A stretch of 64,000 nt of DNA from Archangium lansingense (GCF_026626635.1 NZ_JAPNKA010000001.1:3968001-4032000), one strand, 5' to 3'; numbered from the stretch's first letter, positions 1 through 9,269 are shown. A program made the numbers and translations. The notes: generated by a model not told the origin, from the sequence alone.

Positions 1-2375
1 TCCGTCTTCCACAGCTCCGTGCCGTGCGCCGGGTTACGCGCCAGGAAGAGCACCGTGCCGCCCACGTGCGTGAAGCCCAGGGGCATCCCATTGCCCTCCC
101 CGGCATTCACGTCCGCGAGGAGCATCGTCCCCGCGGGGGTGCCGTCACTCACCCAGGGCTCCAGGCCGTGCACGCCATCGTACAGGGACAGGTAGAGCCG
201 CCCCCCCGCCACCGTCATCCGGGAGAGCGAATCTTCGGTGCCGGGGTTCACGTCCTCGAGGAGCACCGTCCCCTCCGGGGTGCCGTCCGTCTTCCACGGC
301 TCCAGGCCGTGCTCCGCGTCCCTCGCACCGAAGTAGAGCGTCCCATCCAGCATGGCCATCAGGGGCCGGCCCACCTCGGGCTCCCCGAGGCCGCTGGCCG
401 TGCCCGGGGCGAGCTCCTTGAACAGCACCGTGCCGGAGCCGGTGCCGTCGCTCGTCCACAGCTCCAGCCCGTGCGTGCCGTCATCCGCCCAGAAGAACAG
501 CCGGTTGCCCAGGGCCGCCCACTGCGCGAGCCGGGAGCCGCCGGGGCCGGGATTCACGTCCTTGACGAGCACCGTGCCCTCGGCGGTGCCGTCCGTCTTC
601 CACAGCTCCATGCCGTGCTCCGCGTCCTTGCCCGTCAGGAAGAGCGTGTCGCCCACGAGCAACAGCGGCCATTGCTCGGGGACGGCGGCCTCGAAGCTCT
701 TCAGCCGCGACGTGCCGGCCTCGGTGCCATCCGTCCGCCACAGGCTGCGCTGCAACCCTCCGTCGGGCCTCAGGTCCAGAGTCATGAAGAAGGCCGCGCC
801 CGCGCGCACCACCCAGGGCACATTCGGGTCCACGAGCAGGTGCGTCGAGCCCTCGCGCAGGTCCCTCACCCGCACGGTGCCGGCGGGGGTGCCGTCCGTC
901 CTCCACAGCACCTGCCCCTGCTCCTCGTCGAACGTGGTGAAGAGCGAGAGCCCTCCCAGCCGGGTCATCCGGCTGGGGTTGGAGCCACGGGGCTCGGGCC
1001 GGGAGGACACGAGCCGCACGGTGCCGGCCTCCGTCCCGTCACTCACCCACGGCCGCCCTGCGTAGGTGAAGAAGAGCCGGCCCCCGGCGCTCGCCATGCC
1101 GAGGCCGGAGGGGGTGTCCTCCCCGGCGGGCAGCTGCATCACCTTCACGGTGCCGGCCTCGGTGCCATCCGTCTTCCACAGCTGGACGGCGCCCCAGGTG
1201 TCCGTGCCCATGAAGTACAGGGCCCCGTCCAGGGCCGCCATCGCGAGCAGGGCGCCGTCCACTGCTCCTGGGCGGAGCTCCTTCACCAGACGCGTGCCCT
1301 CCGGGGTGCCGTCGGTCGTCCACAGCTCCAGGCCGTGGCTCGAGTCGGTTCCCAGGAAGAAGAGCTGGCTGCCCACGGTCACCGAGGGGTGCCATGAGGC
1401 GTGCGAGACCGGATGAAGCGCGCGGGTGCCGGCCTCAGTGCCGTCCGTGACCCACATCCCGCTATCCATCCACATCACCAGCCGGTTGCCGAGGACGACG
1501 CTCTTGCGCACCTCGGGCAGGTTCACCACCTTCACGGTACCGGCCGCGGTCCCGTCGCTCTTCCAGAGAGAGGACACGGGGTAGGCGCTGGAGGTGACCT
1601 GCACGAGCAGCGAGCCGCCTACTTCATGGATCCTCTGCACGCCAGCGGGCGAGGGAGGCGACCACACCTCCACGGTGCCGGCCTCCGTGCCGTCCGACTT
1701 CCACAGGCTCCGGGGCGCGAAGCCCGAGGTGGTCGCGGAGAAGTACAGCGAGGAGCCCAGCGCCGTGAGGCTGTAGGGTAACGAGCTGATGTCACCCGGG
1801 GCGATGTCCTTCACCCGCGTGGTGCCCTCCGGGGTTCCATCCGTCTTCCACAGCTCCTTGTCGCCGCTGAACTGGGCGGGGAAGAAGAGCGTGCCGCCCA
1901 CGCGCGCCCACTCGGAGATGGGCACGTCGGTGGGAATCTCCCCGTTGGGCACGGAGAGCAGGCGCACGGTGCCGGAGGGGGTACCGTCCGTCTTCCACAG
2001 CTCGGTGCCCAGGGTGTTTCCGCGGGCGGTGAAGAACAGCGAGCCATTCAGCTCCCCGAAAGGGGAGGGGTCCGAGCCCTCAGGGCCTGGCATCACCTCC
2101 TTCACGAGGACGGTGCCCGCCGGGCTCCCATCCGACTTCCACAACTCCGAGCCCGTGGAGGCGCTCGGGCTGGCGAAGTACACCGTGTTGCCCAGGGCGG
2201 TGAGGGGGCCGATGGTGCCGGGGGTGTCGTCGGTTCCGGAGCGGATGTCCCGCAGCAGCGAGCTGCTGGCGGCGTGAGAGGGCAGTCCGGCCAGGACCGG
2301 CACGACGAGCGCGAGGCACGCCAACAGGCGGCTCACGTGGAAACGAGAGGGGCGCAAGGCGACTCCAGGGGGCAT
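1..2375 (-). CDS. Secreted ELW-DGT repeat protein (3' end outside window)
   Basis: The frame read leftward from an ATG at 2375 begins with a short basic stretch and a hydrophobic segment (SRLLACLALVVPVLAGLPSHA), a Sec signal peptide. After that a unit of about 48 residues recurs 16 times, each containing a version of ELWKTDGTPEGT followed by V(R/L)(L/V)(K/L)D. These are the ELWxxDGT repeats found in large myxobacterial and other predatory bacterial surface proteins, thought to fold as beta-propeller blades. No stop is reached, so the protein runs out of the window on the left and exceeds 790 residues. Function is unknown; adhesion or matrix binding is inference. No domain other than the repeats is visible. 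The long open frames on the opposite strand here are artefacts of the repeats. Confidence 0.88.
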   Translation of the reverse strand, partial: MPPGVALRPSRFHVSRLLACLALVVPVLAGLPSHAASSSLLRDIRSGTDDTPGTIGPLTALGNTVYFASPSASTGSELWKSDGSPAGTVLVKEVMPGPEGSDPSPFGELNGSLFFTARGNTLGTELWKTDGTPSGTVRLLSVPNGEIPTDVPISEWARVGGTLFFPAQFSGDKELWKTDGTPEGTTRVKDIAPGDISSLPYSLTALGSSLYFSATTSGFAPRSLWKSDGTEAGTVEVWSPPSPAGVQRIHEVGGSLLVQVTSSAYPVSSLWKSDGTAAGTVKVVNLPEVRKSVVLGNRLVMWMDSGMWVTDGTEAGTRALHPVSHASWHPSVTVGSQLFFLGTDSSHGLELWTTDGTPEGTRLVKELRPGAVDGALLAMAALDGALYFMGTDTWGAVQLWKTDGTEAGTVKVMQLPAGEDTPSGLGMASAGGRLFFTYAGRPWVSDGTEAGTVRLVSSRPEPRGSNPSRMTRLGGLSLFTTFDEEQGQVLWRTDGTPAGTVRVRDLREGSTHLLVDPNVPWVVRAGAAFFMTLDLRPDGGLQRSLWRTDGTEAGTSRLKSFEAAVPEQWPLLLVGDTLFLTGKDAEHGMELWKTDGTAEGTVLVKDVNPGPGGSRLAQWAALGNRLFFWADDGTHGLELWTSDGTGSGTVLFKELAPGTASGLGEPEVGRPLMAMLDGTLYFGARDAEHGLEPWKTDGTPEGTVLLEDVNPGTEDSLSRMTVAGGRLYLSLYDGVHGLEPWVSDGTPAGTMLLADVNAGEGNGMPLGFTHVGGTVLFLARNPAHGTELWKT

Positions 2376-2736
2376 GACGGAAGCGAGGGAGAGTCGAAAG
2401 CGTGAAGTGGCTTCGCACCCGCTCACGGGGACAGGCTCCGTGACTCCCAGCTTGACCGTATCGAGGACCAGCATCATCACCGCGGGTTTGCTCCGGGCGT
2501 TGAGCCCGCAGCCGAGGGACGTGCAGGTAGCAACCGCGGTGCCAGACGCGGATGCGCTCGTGTCACCGCCCGCGCCCGTGCGCCATGTGCATGGACCGAC
2601 ACAGCCTCCGTGAAGCTGCTCGTTCAGATGTGCACACTTGGAGCGAGCGCCCCCACGCCCGCCGAGCTGCTCTCCGCGGCGGCTTCACATCGCTCAGCGA
2701 GATGGTGCCCTGCGCGGTCTCCCCCAGCCGAGAAGG

Positions 2737-2803
2737 GTGTCAGACGACTCGTAGGGACGACTCGGAGAGCGCGAGGTGTCGCAACGAGTTCTTTGACACC
2801 GGC
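2737..2803. repeat. Dispersed palindromic repeat, copy A
   Basis: The ends are near-perfect inverted repeats: GGTGTCAGACGACTCGT at the left pairs with ACGAGTTCTTTGACACC at the right (14 of 17 positions). The same arms occur at 8836-8888 and 21655-21711, in the opposite orientation relative to the arm types. It lies in the otherwise featureless 2376-2823 intergenic stretch, between the divergent-pointing 5' end of the ELW-DGT gene and the 3' end of the AHSA1 gene. No transposase is associated, so a non-autonomous REP/MITE-like element is the best guess. Confidence 0.7.
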
Positions 2804-2823
2804 CCCGGGACGAAGCCGCCCCC

Positions 2824-3291
2824 TCAACGCTGAGATGCGAGGTGCGCTTCGAGCCGCGCGAGGGTCTGGGTTCCGCCCTCGATTGCGTACTTCGCCGCCT
2901 GCTCGCGAGCTTCGACGGTCGGCAAGGTGTGCTGGAGCGTGACACGCGTCTTGCCGCCTTCGTCCTTGAAGGTGACGACGGCTTTGAACATCACCTCCCC
3001 TTCCTTCGAGCCGTGGTCCCACTCGAGCCGCTCGTCGGGGACCACCTTCGTGTAGAGGATGTGGTTCGGGAAGTCGGTGCCGTCGGGGCCGTGCATCGTG
3101 AAGCGCCACGCGCCGCCGGGCCGCACGTCCTTGCTGTAGGTCGTCGTCCGAAACCCGTTCGGCCCCCACCAGTTCGAGATCATCTTCGCGTCCGTGAACG
3201 CCTGAAAGACCAGCGCGCGTGGCGCGTTGATCAGCCGGGTCACTTCGAGCTGCCGCTTCGCGAGCTCATTCAGATCGGGCGTTGCATTCAT
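2824..3291 (-). CDS. SRPBCC / AHSA1-domain protein
   Basis: A 155-residue protein with the START-like fold of the Activator-of-Hsp90-ATPase-1 (AHSA1) family. It opens with the typical strand LEVTRLINAPRALVFQAFTDA, then the family signature KMISNWWGPNGF and PGGAWRFTMHGPDGTDFPNHILYTKVVPDERL. Length matches the family. These proteins have a hydrophobic cavity and bind unknown small ligands. Its ATG overlaps the stop of the upstream ArsR gene by four bases (3288-3291), so the two are translationally coupled. ArsR plus AHSA1 pairs are very common in actinobacteria and myxobacteria and are thought to act together in stress or small-molecule responses; the ligand is not known here. Confidence 0.92.
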   Translation of the reverse strand: MNATPDLNELAKRQLEVTRLINAPRALVFQAFTDAKMISNWWGPNGFRTTTYSKDVRPGGAWRFTMHGPDGTDFPNHILYTKVVPDERLEWDHGSKEGEVMFKAVVTFKDEGGKTRVTLQHTLPTVEAREQAAKYAIEGGTQTLARLEAHLASQR

Positions 3292-3674
3292 GTCTTCTCT
3301 CCTGTTCGGGCCTTCTTCGGGGGTGCCACCTTGCGGGTGCGTTTCGGACGCGGCTGCCCCTGCAGGTCAGCGAGGTAGTCCTCGAGCCTGTCGAAGCTGC
3401 CCTCCCAGAATCGTCGGTAGTGCTCGAGCCAGTCGTTGGCGGTCTTCAGCGGCGCTGGCGCCAGACGACACGGTCTCCACTGAGCTGTGCGGCTCCGCGT
3501 GATCAGCCCGGCGCGCTCGAGCACCTTGAGGTGCTTCGTCACTGCCGGGAGGCTCATCTCGAACGGCTGTGCGAGCTCGGTGACGGAGGTCTCGCCCTTT
3601 GCCAGCCGAGCGAGGATCGCCCGCCGAGTGGGGTCTGCAAGGGCCGCGAAGGTGGCGCTAAGGGGATCGATCAT
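3288..3674 (-). CDS. ArsR-family winged-helix regulator
   Basis: This 128-residue protein has the ArsR winged helix near its N terminus: FAALADPTRRAILARLAKGE, then SVTELAQPFEMSLPAVTKHLKVLERAGLI with the recognition helix, then the wing. No CxC metal site is present, so it belongs to the non-metal ArsR group that is coupled to AHSA1 proteins. The C-terminal tail is Lys/Arg-rich and ends in PPKKARTGEKT. It starts at ATG 3674, is the first gene of a two-gene operon and probably represses itself through the palindromic AT-rich site just upstream. Confidence 0.93.
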   Translation of the reverse strand: MIDPLSATFAALADPTRRAILARLAKGETSVTELAQPFEMSLPAVTKHLKVLERAGLITRSRTAQWRPCRLAPAPLKTANDWLEHYRRFWEGSFDRLEDYLADLQGQPRPKRTRKVAPPKKARTGEKT

Positions 3675-3683
3675 TCTCGAGTA

Positions 3684-3717
3684 ATTAACCGATTGGCAAA
3701 CTAACCATTTGGTTAAA
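3684..3717. promoter_or_regulatory. Probable ArsR operator / promoter
   Basis: A strikingly AT-rich island in GC-rich DNA, immediately upstream of the ArsR ATG at 3674. It contains TAACCATTTGGTTA (3702-3715), an inverted repeat with arms TAACCA and TGGTTA, and a degenerate version of the same arms at about 3686-3697 (TAACCGATTGG). Two such half-sites within 35 bp of the start codon is the layout expected for autorepression. The assignment rests on position and symmetry only. Confidence 0.55.
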
Positions 3718-3849
3718 TGCTGTCAAGCACACCGGCCCCTGTGCCCCTGTTCGATCCCGCCAAGGTCCGCGCGCTGCTGTAGAGGGGGAGCGGCAGCGCC
3801 GTGGGACTCCCGTGCTAGTTTCGCGCACCCTTTGACCTTGGAGGTGCTC

Positions 3850-6639
3850 GTGCGTCGCTCGCCGCGTCTGGCTGCGTTGGGTGTGATGGTGCTCGTTGGG
3901 ATGGGAGGCGCGGGCGGTTGCAGCTCGGGAGACTCGCCCCCGCCGCCGCCTCCCGTAGACAATCCTCCCGTGCCGTCCGGGGAGAAGCTGGCGGGGCTCG
4001 AGGGGCCGGTGCAGGTGGTCGTGGATGACCGGGCGATGCCGCACATCTATGCGTCGACGCTGCATGACGCCGCGCTGGTACAGGGCTACCTGATGGCGCG
4101 CGACCGGTTCCCGCAGATGGAGTTCCTCAAGCGGAACGTGACCGGGCGGCTGGCCGAGTTTCTCGGCTCGCAGTCCTCCGCGCCGGTGGAGAACGATGTC
4201 AGCGCCCGCGTGATTGGCTTCAAGCGCGTGGCGGACCACATCTATGCGTCCCTGCCCGCGGGCTCTCAGGAAAAGGCCGCGCTGGATGGATTCGCCGCGG
4301 GCGTCAATGTGTACATCGGCGAGCTGCGCACCGGGAAGGCCAGGCTGGGCACGGGCGCGGAGCTGCTCGGGCCCCTCGTGTCCAACCCCGCGGCGTTCAC
4401 GGACTGGACGCCGCAGGACTCGCTCGCGCTCGGCCGGTACCTGTCCTACTCGCTGTCGTACTCGGCCGAGGAGGAGGTGGCGCTGACGAAGGCGCGGGCC
4501 GCCGCCGCCGCGTTCCCGTCCGGTAACTCGCGCGCGGGCCTGTTCCGAGACTTCTGGTCGTTCGCCCCGGCTCGCGATGTGTTCACGCGCGAGGGCCAGT
4601 CGAGCGGTGGGGCCCCGCCGAAGCGCAGCGTGAGCCAGACGCGGCTGCCCGACGTGGAGCTGCTCTCCCAGGCGCAGGGGTTCCTCGATGGCGCCCGGCG
4701 GCTGCGGGAGGTGTTCGGCGATGACAGCCGGGGCTCGAACAACTGGGTGGTGTCCGGGGCGAAGACGGCCTCGGGCGCGCCGCTCCTGGCGAATGATCCG
4801 CACCTGTCGCTGCCGAGCCCTCCGCTCCTCTGGTACTCGCACCTGAACACGAAGCGGGCCGGTGGAAATCTGGATGCGGAGGGGATCTCCCTGGTCGGCG
4901 TGCCCGGCATCATCCTCGGGTTCAATGAGCGCATCGCGTGGGGCTCCACGACGGCGAACCACGATGTGACGGATGTCTACGAGGAGAACATCACCGCCGC
5001 GGGCCAGAGTGGGGCTCCGGACACGGTGCTCTTCAAGGGCCAGCAGGTGCCCATCGAGATCATCACCGAGACCATCAAGGTCGCTGGCAAGCCCGATGTG
5101 GTGCTCGAGCTGGAGAACGTCCCGCACCACGGCGTCATCATCCCGACGATCCAGAACGGCGCGGTGGTGCCTCGGACCGCGAGCAAGGCGTTCTCCGTGC
5201 GGTGGACGGGCAATGATGTGTCGAGCGAGATCGGAACGTTCCTCGGGCTGAATGTCGCGACGAACCTGGCCGAGGCGAAGGAGGCGCTGGCGAAGTTCGA
5301 GGTCGGCGCCCAGAGCTTCGTGGTGACCACGCGTGAGGGAGAGATCTATTGGTCCACCCAGTCCCGGCTGCCGGTGCGAGATCCTCGGGCGCTGACGTAT
5401 GACCCGGTGACTCAGACGGGGCTGTCGCCCGCGATGGTGCTGCCGGGAGATGGCAGCTGCGAGTGGATCGGCGAGGTGGAGAGCAGCGCCCTGCCGCAGG
5501 ACCTCAACCCGTCCAAGGGCTTCATCGCCACGGCCAACAATGACCTGGTGGGCACCACGCGCGACGGCAACCCCTTCAATGATGCGCACTACCTCGGGTG
5601 GGACTACGACATCGGCCACCGGATCGCCCGCATCACGGAGCGGCTCCAGGCGCTCGTGGACAAGGGCGGCGTGAAGCCCGAGGACATGATGGCGCTCCAG
5701 GGCGATCACCGCTCGCCGCTGGGCGCGCTGCTGGCGCCGAAGTTCGTGGCGGCGGCGCGGCGGGTACAGGAGGAGCGGCGGCAGCCGGGGACGTATCCCG
5801 AGCTGTCGGGCCTGGTGCAGCGGACCAGCGCGGCGGATCTGGATCTGCTCGCGCAGGTGGCGGGCCGGCTGGAGGCGTGGTCGTTCGAGACGCCTCCCGG
5901 GGTGGACATCGGGGACGGCGCGCCGTCCGCCCAGGAGGTGTCTGACTCCATCGCCACCTCGATCTTCAACGCGTCGATGCCGCGGCTGGTGAAGCTCGCG
6001 TTTGATGACGAACTCGGCGCCATGGGGCAGAGCCCGGGCACCAAGGACTTGGGGCGCCTGGTGCAGTTCGCCATCCTGGAGCCCTCCCGGCTCGCGACGT
6101 ACAGCGCCTCCAAGGGAGACACCGTGCTGTGGGACAACCTCTCGACGCCGGAGGTCGAGACGCGGGACGAGCGCATCGCCGCGTCGATGCTGCAGGGCGC
6201 GTTCTACCTGCGGGACCGGCTCGGGGCGGACATGGCGCAGTGGCAGTGGGGCAAGCTGCACACGCTGACCCTGGCGTCCCTGGTGCCAGCCACGGCAGGC
6301 GAGAGCCCTGTGACGCTCCCCACGCCCGGCAACGCGAAGTTCCCGGCGGGCTACCCGCGTCCGGGTGACAACTTTGGCGTGGACGCCGCGAACTCGGGGC
6401 TGACGAATCCGGAGAAGTTCTCCTATGAGAACGGCCCGGTGCAGCGGCTGGTGGTGGAGATGACACCTTCGGGGCCGAAGGCCTGGAACGCGCTGCCCGG
6501 TGGACAGGCGTTCGATCCGGCCAGCCCGCACCACGCGGATGAGGTGGAGCACTGGCGCCGGAACAAGGCGCCGCCCCTGTACTTCACCGAAGCCGAGGTG
6601 AACGCGCACAAAGCGTCGAGCGCCAGCTACGTGCCGTGA
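3850..6639 (+). CDS. Penicillin acylase-family lipoprotein (Ntn hydrolase)
   Basis: The gene encodes 929 residues from GTG 3850, chosen because GGAG lies seven bases upstream and because the protein then begins VRRSPRLAALGVMVLVGMGGAGGC, a lipoprotein signal with lipobox AGGC. The family is N-terminal-nucleophile penicillin/acylhomoserine-lactone acylase: an alpha part (DRAMPHIYA, QGYLMARDRFPQMEF), then the autoprocessing site RGSNNW with predicted nucleophile Ser296, then NDPHLSLPSPPLLWY and the conserved GVPGIILGFNERIAWGSTT. Such enzymes hydrolyse amides of acyl or aryl-acyl groups, including beta-lactam side chains and quorum signals. The exact substrate cannot be read from sequence. It would sit in the periplasm or on the outer membrane, and is transcribed divergently from ArsR. 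Confidence 0.93.
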   Translation: MRRSPRLAALGVMVLVGMGGAGGCSSGDSPPPPPPVDNPPVPSGEKLAGLEGPVQVVVDDRAMPHIYASTLHDAALVQGYLMARDRFPQMEFLKRNVTGRLAEFLGSQSSAPVENDVSARVIGFKRVADHIYASLPAGSQEKAALDGFAAGVNVYIGELRTGKARLGTGAELLGPLVSNPAAFTDWTPQDSLALGRYLSYSLSYSAEEEVALTKARAAAAAFPSGNSRAGLFRDFWSFAPARDVFTREGQSSGGAPPKRSVSQTRLPDVELLSQAQGFLDGARRLREVFGDDSRGSNNWVVSGAKTASGAPLLANDPHLSLPSPPLLWYSHLNTKRAGGNLDAEGISLVGVPGIILGFNERIAWGSTTANHDVTDVYEENITAAGQSGAPDTVLFKGQQVPIEIITETIKVAGKPDVVLELENVPHHGVIIPTIQNGAVVPRTASKAFSVRWTGNDVSSEIGTFLGLNVATNLAEAKEALAKFEVGAQSFVVTTREGEIYWSTQSRLPVRDPRALTYDPVTQTGLSPAMVLPGDGSCEWIGEVESSALPQDLNPSKGFIATANNDLVGTTRDGNPFNDAHYLGWDYDIGHRIARITERLQALVDKGGVKPEDMMALQGDHRSPLGALLAPKFVAAARRVQEERRQPGTYPELSGLVQRTSAADLDLLAQVAGRLEAWSFETPPGVDIGDGAPSAQEVSDSIATSIFNASMPRLVKLAFDDELGAMGQSPGTKDLGRLVQFAILEPSRLATYSASKGDTVLWDNLSTPEVETRDERIAASMLQGAFYLRDRLGADMAQWQWGKLHTLTLASLVPATAGESPVTLPTPGNAKFPAGYPRPGDNFGVDAANSGLTNPEKFSYENGPVQRLVVEMTPSGPKAWNALPGGQAFDPASPHHADEVEHWRRNKAPPLYFTEAEVNAHKASSASYVP

Positions 6640-6723
6640 GACACTCGCTTCTGGGCTGGTCGCCTCGGCCCTTCGAGGACGCCGTCGTCGCCACCGCGGA
6701 CAGCCTTTTGAAGCTCGGGCTGG

Positions 6724-7182
6724 TCAGGCCAGCTGCATGAGGACTTCGGTCATTCCATCCTCGTGAACCTGGTTCCCGCCGATCACGGCCTGGAATCCAC
6801 ACTTCTCGAGGACGCGGATCGACCCGGCGTTGTGGGAAGCGACCCACGCATTCAGCGGCCGGGTGCGCTCGAGCGCGAGAAACTCCGAGAGCGCCCGGGT
6901 TGCGATGCCTTTGCCCCAGTGCTCGCGCCCGATCCAATAGCCCACGAGGCGTTTGGCATCCTGTTCCCAACTGCCGATGTTCCCGACGACCACGCCGCCC
7001 ACCACGATGGTGCGGCTGAGGTTTTCAGGGCGGAGAACGTTCGTGCGCCAGTGGGTCATGAACGCATCGCGCTCCCGCGATTGAAACGCGGCCATGCGCA
7101 GCGCCTCGGGGTCGCGCTGGTGTTCGAAGAAGATCGGAAGGTCCTCATCGGTGACGGTGCGGAGGATCATGTCGAGAAGCAT
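6724..7182 (-). CDS. GNAT-family N-acetyltransferase
   Basis: A GNAT of the RimJ/RimL-like type. It runs MLLDMILRTVTDEDLPIFFEHQRDPEALRM at the start, then the acetyl-CoA site VGYWIGREHWGKGIATRALSEFL, then the motif-B region NAWVASHNAGSIRVLEKCGFQ. From ATG 7182 it is 152 residues; the second Met at 7170 (148 residues, MILRTVT) is as likely, and neither has a clear ribosome site. The open frame continues further upstream to 7500 but only as antisense of the epoxide hydrolase. Substrate unknown. Confidence 0.85.
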   Translation of the reverse strand: MLLDMILRTVTDEDLPIFFEHQRDPEALRMAAFQSRERDAFMTHWRTNVLRPENLSRTIVVGGVVVGNIGSWEQDAKRLVGYWIGREHWGKGIATRALSEFLALERTRPLNAWVASHNAGSIRVLEKCGFQAVIGGNQVHEDGMTEVLMQLA

Positions 7183-7183
7183 T

Positions 7184-7282
7184 CTAGCGGTTTTAGGGTC
7201 ACCCGCTGTGGGTCCGCGTGCTCCAGGGCTCCGGGCTCCGCCCAGTCGTCGTCCACCTTCCACAGACTCATCACCACCCTGT
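7184..7282 (-). pseudogene. Possible remnant of a CHAT-domain protein
   Basis: Between the GNAT and the epoxide hydrolase one minus-strand frame reads LDRVVMSLWKVDDDW before degenerating. VVMSLWxVDD is the well-conserved core strand of CHAT (caspase-HetF associated with TPR) proteases. Only about 15 recognisable residues remain, so this is a weak call. Confidence 0.3.
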
Positions 7283-8398
7283 CTAGCGGAGCTCCCGGAA
7301 GAACGCGCGTACGTCCTCGAGGAAGAGGTCGGGCGCATCGACGGCGGCGAAGTGGCTCCCTCGTGCCATCTCCGTGTAGCGCCGCAGGTTGTACCGGGCC
7401 TCCAGCCAGCGCCGGGGGGCCATGGGGAGCTCCTTGGGGAAGACCGCCACCGCCGTGGGCACGCGCACCGGACTGCTCTGGTCCAGGCGTCCCTGGCCAT
7501 GGGTCTCGTAATACAGGTTGGCCGCGCTCGTGGCGCTGTTGGTCACCCAATAGAACATCAGGTTCGTCAGCAGCCAGTCCTTGGAGCGGACGTCGCTCCA
7601 GGTCTGGAACTTCTCGACGATCCACGCCGCGAGCCCCGCGGGCGAGTCAGCGTGCCCGATGCCCAGGGACATGGGCTTGGTGCTCTGCACCTGGAAGAAG
7701 CCCATCTCGGTCGCCATGAGCGCCGCCAGCTTCTGGCCATACGCCTGCGCCAGCTCGCTCTGTTCTTCTCCGGGTGGCGGTCCCGCGAAGGCCATATTGA
7801 GGTGGATGCCTACCAGGTGCTCGGGATGCTTTACCCCGAGCATCGTCGAGACGATGCCTCCCCAATCTCCTCCCTGCGCGCCATAACGGGCGTACCCCAG
7901 GTGCTCGACCATCAGCCGGTCGAACGCCGCGGCCACACGCGTGGCATCCCACCCCGGCTCGCGCGGCTTGCCGCTGAAGCCGTAGCCGGGCAGGGCGGGG
8001 ATGACCACGTCGAACGCATCCGCCGCGTCTCCCCCGTGCGCGGCGGGATCCGTCAGTGGGCCGATGAGGTGGTGGAAATCGTAGATGGAGCCGGGCCAGC
8101 CGTGTGTCAGCAGCAGGGGCAGGGGAGACGGCCCCTTGCCCCGGACATGCCAGAAGTGCAGGTCGACGTCGTCCACCTCGCACATGAACTGCGGGTAGCG
8201 GTTGAGCTCGGCCTCGTGCCGGCGCCAGTCGTACTGGTGACGCCAGTACGCGCACAGCTCGCGCACAGAGGAGACATCGGCGCCGCGTTCCCACGGGGCA
8301 CCGGGCAGCGGCTCGGGAAAGCGGGTGGCGTCGAGCCGGCGGTGCAGGTCGGTGAGGACGTCCTGGGGCACATCGATACGGAAGGGGCGCGGAGGCAT
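7283..8398 (-). CDS. Epoxide hydrolase (EHN / alpha-beta hydrolase)
   Basis: This 371-residue protein begins at ATG 8398 (MPPRPFRIDVPQDVLTDLHRRLDATRFPEPL), the N-terminal epoxide-hydrolase lid domain. It has the oxyanion motif HGWPGS at about 99-104, GYGFSGKP at about 139-145, and the nucleophile elbow GGDWGG with Asp178. The acid lies in the helical region, and the catalytic His is in GSHFAAVDAPDLF near 350. It is the length of microsomal-type bacterial and juvenile-hormone-like epoxide hydrolases. It should open epoxides to diols in the cytoplasm; no signal peptide is visible. An alternative start 21 bases upstream (GTG-like region, MWHGDC) lacks family similarity. Confidence 0.92.
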   Translation of the reverse strand: MPPRPFRIDVPQDVLTDLHRRLDATRFPEPLPGAPWERGADVSSVRELCAYWRHQYDWRRHEAELNRYPQFMCEVDDVDLHFWHVRGKGPSPLPLLLTHGWPGSIYDFHHLIGPLTDPAAHGGDAADAFDVVIPALPGYGFSGKPREPGWDATRVAAAFDRLMVEHLGYARYGAQGGDWGGIVSTMLGVKHPEHLVGIHLNMAFAGPPPGEEQSELAQAYGQKLAALMATEMGFFQVQSTKPMSLGIGHADSPAGLAAWIVEKFQTWSDVRSKDWLLTNLMFYWVTNSATSAANLYYETHGQGRLDQSSPVRVPTAVAVFPKELPMAPRRWLEARYNLRRYTEMARGSHFAAVDAPDLFLEDVRAFFRELR

Positions 8399-8552
8399 GG
8401 GACAATCACCGTGCCACACGGGCTCCGCGCCGGGAGATGCTAAAAAAGCATCGCGCTCCTACGCCTGGAGCGCCTCGGTAAGGTCGCGCGGAGCCGACGC
8501 GTGCTGGTGGCGGGTACTCGGCTCTCCCCCGCTGTCCGGCAAGTAGTACTCC

Positions 8553-8786
8553 ATGCCCATCGCGCGGCTCGCCCGGGAGGCGGGACTGACGCCTCGGGAG
8601 GCGAGCATCCTGGATGCCCTGTCACGGGGCAGGAGCCACAAGGAAGTCGCGACAGAGCTCGGCGTCGCGTACTTCACCGTCACCACCCACGTGCGCAACC
8701 TGTTCTTGAAGCTCGGGGTGAACAACCGGATTGACGCCCTCAACGCGGTCCGGCGCGCGCGCCCACAGGCCGAGGTGGGCCTCTGA
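8553..8786 (+). CDS. LuxR-type HTH domain, N-terminally truncated
   Basis: Only the C-terminal GerE/LuxR helix-turn-helix is present: GLTPREASILDALSRGRSHKEVATELGV followed by the recognition helix FTVTTHVRNLFLKLGVNNRIDALNAV. An in-frame TAG lies just before the ATG. The preceding 60 bases in another frame (RVLVAGTRLSPAVRQVVLH) could be the displaced upstream part of the same protein, which would make this a frameshifted remnant. A free-standing 77-residue HTH protein is the alternative. Confidence 0.6.
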   Translation: MPIARLAREAGLTPREASILDALSRGRSHKEVATELGVAYFTVTTHVRNLFLKLGVNNRIDALNAVRRARPQAEVGL

Positions 8787-8835
8787 ATCGAGTTTCCCCT
8801 ACAGGGCTCCTGTCCTTCCCATACGGCTCCCAGCA

Positions 8836-8888
8836 GGTGTCGAAGAACTCGTTTCATCCACTCACGCCCTACGAATCGTTTGACACCT
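8836..8888. repeat. Dispersed palindromic repeat, copy B
   Basis: AGGTGTCGAAGAACTCGT at the left and ACGAATCGTTTGACACCT at the right form the same terminal inverted repeat as at 2737-2803 and 21655-21711. It sits between the LuxR remnant and the left end of the duplicated block starting at 8895, with only six bases between. Confidence 0.7.
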
Positions 8889-8896
8889 GCGCCGGC

Positions 8897-9019
8897 TCAC
8901 GCGGCCAATTGCTCGACGACCCCGCGCAGCGCGGAGACGGAGGCGCTGCGAAGATAGACGATGGGTGCGCCGTCCACCGCGAGGCTCCGCACCTGATCGC
9001 GGAGCGCGTGGGAGACCAT
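8897..9019 (-). pseudogene. Truncated DUF2325 gene, C-terminal 40 codons
   Basis: Reading leftward from 9019 gives MVSHALRDQVRSLAVDGAP and then IVYLRSASVSALRGVVEQLAA, identical apart from one residue to the C terminus of the intact DUF2325 protein at 23234-23566. Upstream the sequence jumps directly into an IS91-type transposase fragment (LDQAGLLRRTFALDVFACL, antisense of 9021-9080). It is a deletion product of the duplication. Confidence 0.8.
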
Positions 9020-9269
9020 GCAAGCAAGCGAACACGTCCAGTGCGAACGTCCTGCGTAGCAGACCGGCCTGGTCCAAAGGACGGGCTCTCGCCCCTCTGC
9101 ACCAGCCCTCCACCCTCGACACAGCCTCTCTCCATCTCATGCTCATCCGGCGCACGTGGGGTCGCCATTCCGGTCACGCTGCCGTCACGCCCCTCGAGGG
9201 AGAACACGTGCGCTCAGGCCGGTGGAGCAACGACAACGCGTATTCGCGAAGACAAGGGGCTACGACATC

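Noticed and set aside
24..1416. Long plus-strand open frames over the ELW-DGT gene
   Set aside because: They are shadows of the minus-strand repeats; their proteins are low-complexity Arg/Gly/Pro sequences, while the minus frame gives a signal peptide and 16 regular repeats.
3685..6609. 974-codon minus-strand open frame opposite the acylase
   Set aside because: It is composed of Arg/His/Gly-rich shadow sequence and has no domain; the plus strand shows a complete Ntn hydrolase with processing site and lipobox.
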